Shown here piece after piece: positions 61,039-64,000 of a DNA stretch of 64,000 nt. Numbering within the stretch: the stretch's first letter is position 1; the number at the start of each line of letters is the position of its first letter. Under the pieces are notes generated by a model that saw only the letters and a program-made list of their open reading frames with translations, ran no database searches and was not told the DNA's origin. The DNA is from Musa acuminata AAA Group (Eukaryota; Streptophyta; Magnoliopsida; Zingiberales; Musaceae): NCBI RefSeq assembly GCF_036884655.1, contig NC_088357.1:10579501-10643500 (forward strand), written 5' to 3'. A program made the translations under genes and the position numbers.

Positions 61039-61903
61039 ACACACACACACAAGGTTTTGTTGATGCTGTGTACCAGCAGAGATAGAAATCACAGAATAGC
61101 ACATTTTGGATATATTTTCCACTGAACTATCAGCATGTTTCATTTTTTTTCTCTTGGCAAGAATCAAATGCAAACTAAAACCCAACAAATTGTGAACTGC
61201 AGCAGCACATAACTGAAAATGAAAAATCCTTCATAATAACTGGTCTCATCTATTTCATTATCAAACAATTGCATGTACAGATGTTATAGAACTAAAAGTA
61301 TAAACCATTAACTAATCATGTCTTGAAAATAAAACAAGTCAACCTAAAATAATGAATGATAACGAATCCCCATAACAGAGCATAGCAAAATTTGAAATTA
61401 CTATATATGTTGAATGCTTCAGAACCTGCATAATAGATATGAACAACCAAAGATATGAACAAGCAGTAAAGAGTTACATGATCAAGGCAAGAAACTCTTC
61501 ATAGAATTGTCAGGTGATTCATAATCTGTGTTCTGAAAACCATAATTTCTGCAAACAGATATGGAGTGCTCTCAGCCAACAAAAGGCTGATGTTTTAGTT
61601 CTCAACTGTCTTCAGCAAAAAACAACCTAATATAGTGACATGTACTTTGGATATTCCTGCTGATATTGATTCTTTGGAGATCCAGGAAAGTTGCTCAAAG
61701 GTCCATTGAGAGAAAGGGGATGACTTCCAACAAGAACCATTGAGCTTGCAATAATGACTCGTATGGAGAAAAGGTTTTCTGGAATCATTCAACTGTGCTG
61801 CTTCACAATGCTCCTTTTGCCCTGAAGTTGTATAATAAACCTGATTCTCCTATCAAAAGCTTCTAAAAGAAACCTTATTTACTATGTTTGCCTTTCGATG
61901 CGA
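60706..61903. other. Convergent intergenic region, MACPF and TBL 3' flanks
   Basis: The MACPF and TBL genes converge here, so this interval should hold both 3' UTRs. No gene recognised. The only clear feature is the (AG)n(AC)n microsatellite. Confidence 0.6.
61007..61050. repeat. Compound microsatellite (AG)n(AC)n
   Basis: About 14 AG units followed directly by about 8 AC units, between the convergent MACPF and TBL genes. Confidence 0.95.
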
Positions 61904-64000
61904 CTATATTTGTGCATAAAGTATTTCGTTCCATGCATCAGGAATACCTGGAAGGCACCAATGCAAGCAATCCTGCATGCCTGTTGAGGCCTTAAGAGTG
62001 TATTTGGATATGTGTCCCTCGTCTCTCAGTTGTGACAAAGATGTAATATCCAATAGCGTAACACTTGTTCCTTTGATTGCATCCTCAGCAACAGGATCGC
62101 TAGAACGATCTTGTAAAACCTCGCTTCCACCAGCCAATGGAACAGTGTTGTCACAGCTTCCCCCGGTGTTCCAGTCTCCATTGACAAAATGCCTAGGGGA
62201 CATTGTCCTAACAAAAGCTTTTAGCTGTGGACGTTGCAAAAGCTGCGAATCAACCCACTTAGCAATACTGTGCAAAGTGAGATTTTTTAAGTTCCTCATG
62301 TCTGCAAGCTCTCCATCAGTGATTGGCATCCCTCCAGCATACATCTCCCACCGGTTTCCTCTGAACTTCTCTCTATTCCAGTGGTGCCCCGTGTTAAGTA
62401 CCAACACATCAAACCTGCAAAGATGCTGCTTCAAGAATGTTACAGGTCGGTCAAGATGCAACGCATAGTGGGTAGCTGGGTCTGATTTATTCAAAGGCTC
62501 CAGTTCACATAAACTTGCAGACCAATAATACAGAATGGTTGTGTTGGTACTTGGAAACCGATAAGCCCAACCATCAGGTCTTAAGGCACCGGGAGCTTTC
62601 ACAAGGCCATAGTCTTTTCCAACATCTTCCACTTCTGGGATTGTTTCACCACCAGTGACCATGCACATGAGAGATTGGAATTGCTGCCTTCCCAAAGAAT
62701 CTCCTATCAGAGCAATTGTCTTATTCTGCATTCTGAAACCAAATAGAAGCATCAGAACTCAACAACATAAAATCCTAATTAAAAGAACATAAAATAACTG
62801 CCACCACTAATTCCTGCCTTATAAACCAACTAATAGAAGAAATATATTCAAAAAATTGACCAGTCTGACATACCTTCTCAAAAAGTCGCTCCTTGAGAAT
62901 TCTGGCATCACACAACCTTGTGGTTGCCACCGAAAATTCTCATACGAGAAATCAGTACGTTGCATTAACCTACATGCCCACATCCCTGACAGCCACTGCT
63001 TGCAAGCAGAACCCGAATACAAAGGTCGTCTTGTGTCCGCAACCCATTTTCCTTTTGCATAATTACACTCTACAAGAGAAAACATTCAAATATTTCAGGT
63101 ATAATCAAAGTCTGTGTGCTTAAAGAATATCTTTGCTGACCCCAAAAGAAACATTAGGTAAAGGAAAACTATGATCTAGATTAGTAAAAAATTGCTGTTA
63201 TAACATGGTAATCACTAACTATATTTAACTATCTTAAATATCTGAAATTAAATTTTGTATTTAAATAATTACAACAGCAAAAACTCTCTCGACACTTCAT
63301 TACATGGATAGCTCACCACCAAAAAGAAACAGTGGCCTAAAGCAGGTTGTGAGATGCATTGTCGATAAAAACATCAAGACATCAAACTTATGATGGTTAT
63401 AAAAAGATTGACATCTATCCCTGAGCTATAAGTCAGAAATAATAAAATGTCAGAAAATCATAAAAAGCATCATGTACATCTGATAGCCAACATATGACAT
63501 TAGCACTGTGTAAAGACAAAAGTTGAGTCATTATTGTGAAAGATGACAAAGAAGCAACAAAACCACTTTTCTCCTGCATGGGACTCTCTTTCAGATCTTT
63601 ATCAGATGTTGAATTATTAGGTGTGCTTGTGGCTGAAGACTCGCTTGCTGGAAGACTGAGAACAGGCTCTGTTTCATTAGATGATGAACTCTCCATTTCA
63701 TCTGCAGCTGACAAATTCTTATCTGCAGATGCCAGCCGATGTGTATCATCTGAGGATGTCGCAGAAGTTTTGGCAGGAACTACTGTTGCCAAAAAGAGCA
63801 CCAACTTTTATGGTGAAATATGATTCCACAAATGCACATACAACTAAAAGAAATCATAGACGGGAAAACATGACCTTAAGAGAGACATACCTGGAGAAAG
63901 AATATCAAATCGTTCTAGTGGTGGAAATATAACAGATAGAGCTGGTGTTTTCTCCCATGCCCAAATAACAAGGGTTGTGCACATGAGAGCAGTAAGTACC
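61904..64000 (-). CDS. Trichome birefringence-like protein (TBL14-16 type), 5' end outside the window
   Basis: Four exons in transcription order: beyond 64000 to 63891, 63782-63564, 63069-62874, 62732-61904; the stop is at 61904-61906. TBL proteins are Golgi type II membrane proteins of the PC-esterase (DUF231) family, several of which O-acetylate wall polysaccharides. Seen: part of the N-terminal hydrophobic anchor ([16 protein letters not shown]), a Ser/Thr/Glu-rich low-complexity stem in the second visible exon, the TBL domain [20 protein letters not shown]...[13 protein letters not shown], then [16 protein letters not shown] with the GDS motif, and near the C-terminus [15 protein letters not shown] with the DxxH motif. 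Both catalytic motifs are intact. Exon junctions keep phase. The start codon, cytosolic tail and promoter are not in this window. Which polysaccharide it modifies cannot be told. Confidence 0.94.

Noticed and set aside
1..64000. CRISPR arrays, operons, ribosome-binding sites, rRNA or tRNA genes
   Set aside because: The window is plant nuclear DNA. No evenly spaced repeat-spacer arrays were seen, and I recognised no tRNA or rRNA sequence apart from the 12-bp tRNA-complementary primer site of the LTR element.

Overview
The window is nuclear DNA from a flowering plant. Every protein-coding gene is split by GT-AG introns, two of the families (trichome-birefringence-like acetyltransferase and plant class II trehalose-phosphate synthase) are plant-specific, and the non-coding DNA is AT-rich and full of plant-type transposons. 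Very GC-rich coding exons beside AT-rich introns suggest a monocot, possibly a non-grass one such as a member of the Zingiberales. That assignment is inference.

Five genes are supported. From left to right: (1) 3595-26248 (+), a TcdA/ThiF-family tRNA threonylcarbamoyladenosine dehydratase, 11 exons, 466 aa; (2) 27826-46434 (+), nicastrin, a gamma-secretase subunit, 16 exons, 667 aa; (3) 51555-54294 (+), a class II trehalose-6-phosphate synthase/phosphatase-like protein, 3 coding exons, 859 aa; (4) 57224-60705 (+), a MACPF-domain protein of the CAD1/NSL1 family, 8 exons, 599 aa; (5) 61904 to beyond 64000 (-), a trichome-birefringence-like (TBL) protein with 4 exons visible and its 5' end outside the window. 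All exon chains were assembled by hand. Reading phase is kept across every junction and each chain ends at a stop.

The first two genes are about 22.7 and 18.6 kb long because their introns have collected transposons. These include a 4.6 kb non-coding LTR element (LARD type) whose two 446-bp LTRs look identical; at least four hAT-like non-autonomous elements starting CAGTGATTTAAA or a diverged form; three hAT-like elements starting CAAGG(A/T)TT and rich in CGGTACCG, with 8-bp target duplications; and decayed LINE pieces, one of which was split by a later hAT-like insertion. The other three genes are compact.

The genes do not form a pathway. They are independent housekeeping or regulatory loci (tRNA modification, membrane proteolysis, sugar signalling, cell-death control, wall polysaccharide acetylation). 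The most unusual items are the young LARD with its recurrent internal GCAGAGG modules, the nested insertions, a probable GC-AG intron in nicastrin, and a 22-bp repeat family found at two places 53 kb apart. I saw no clearly new biochemical system.
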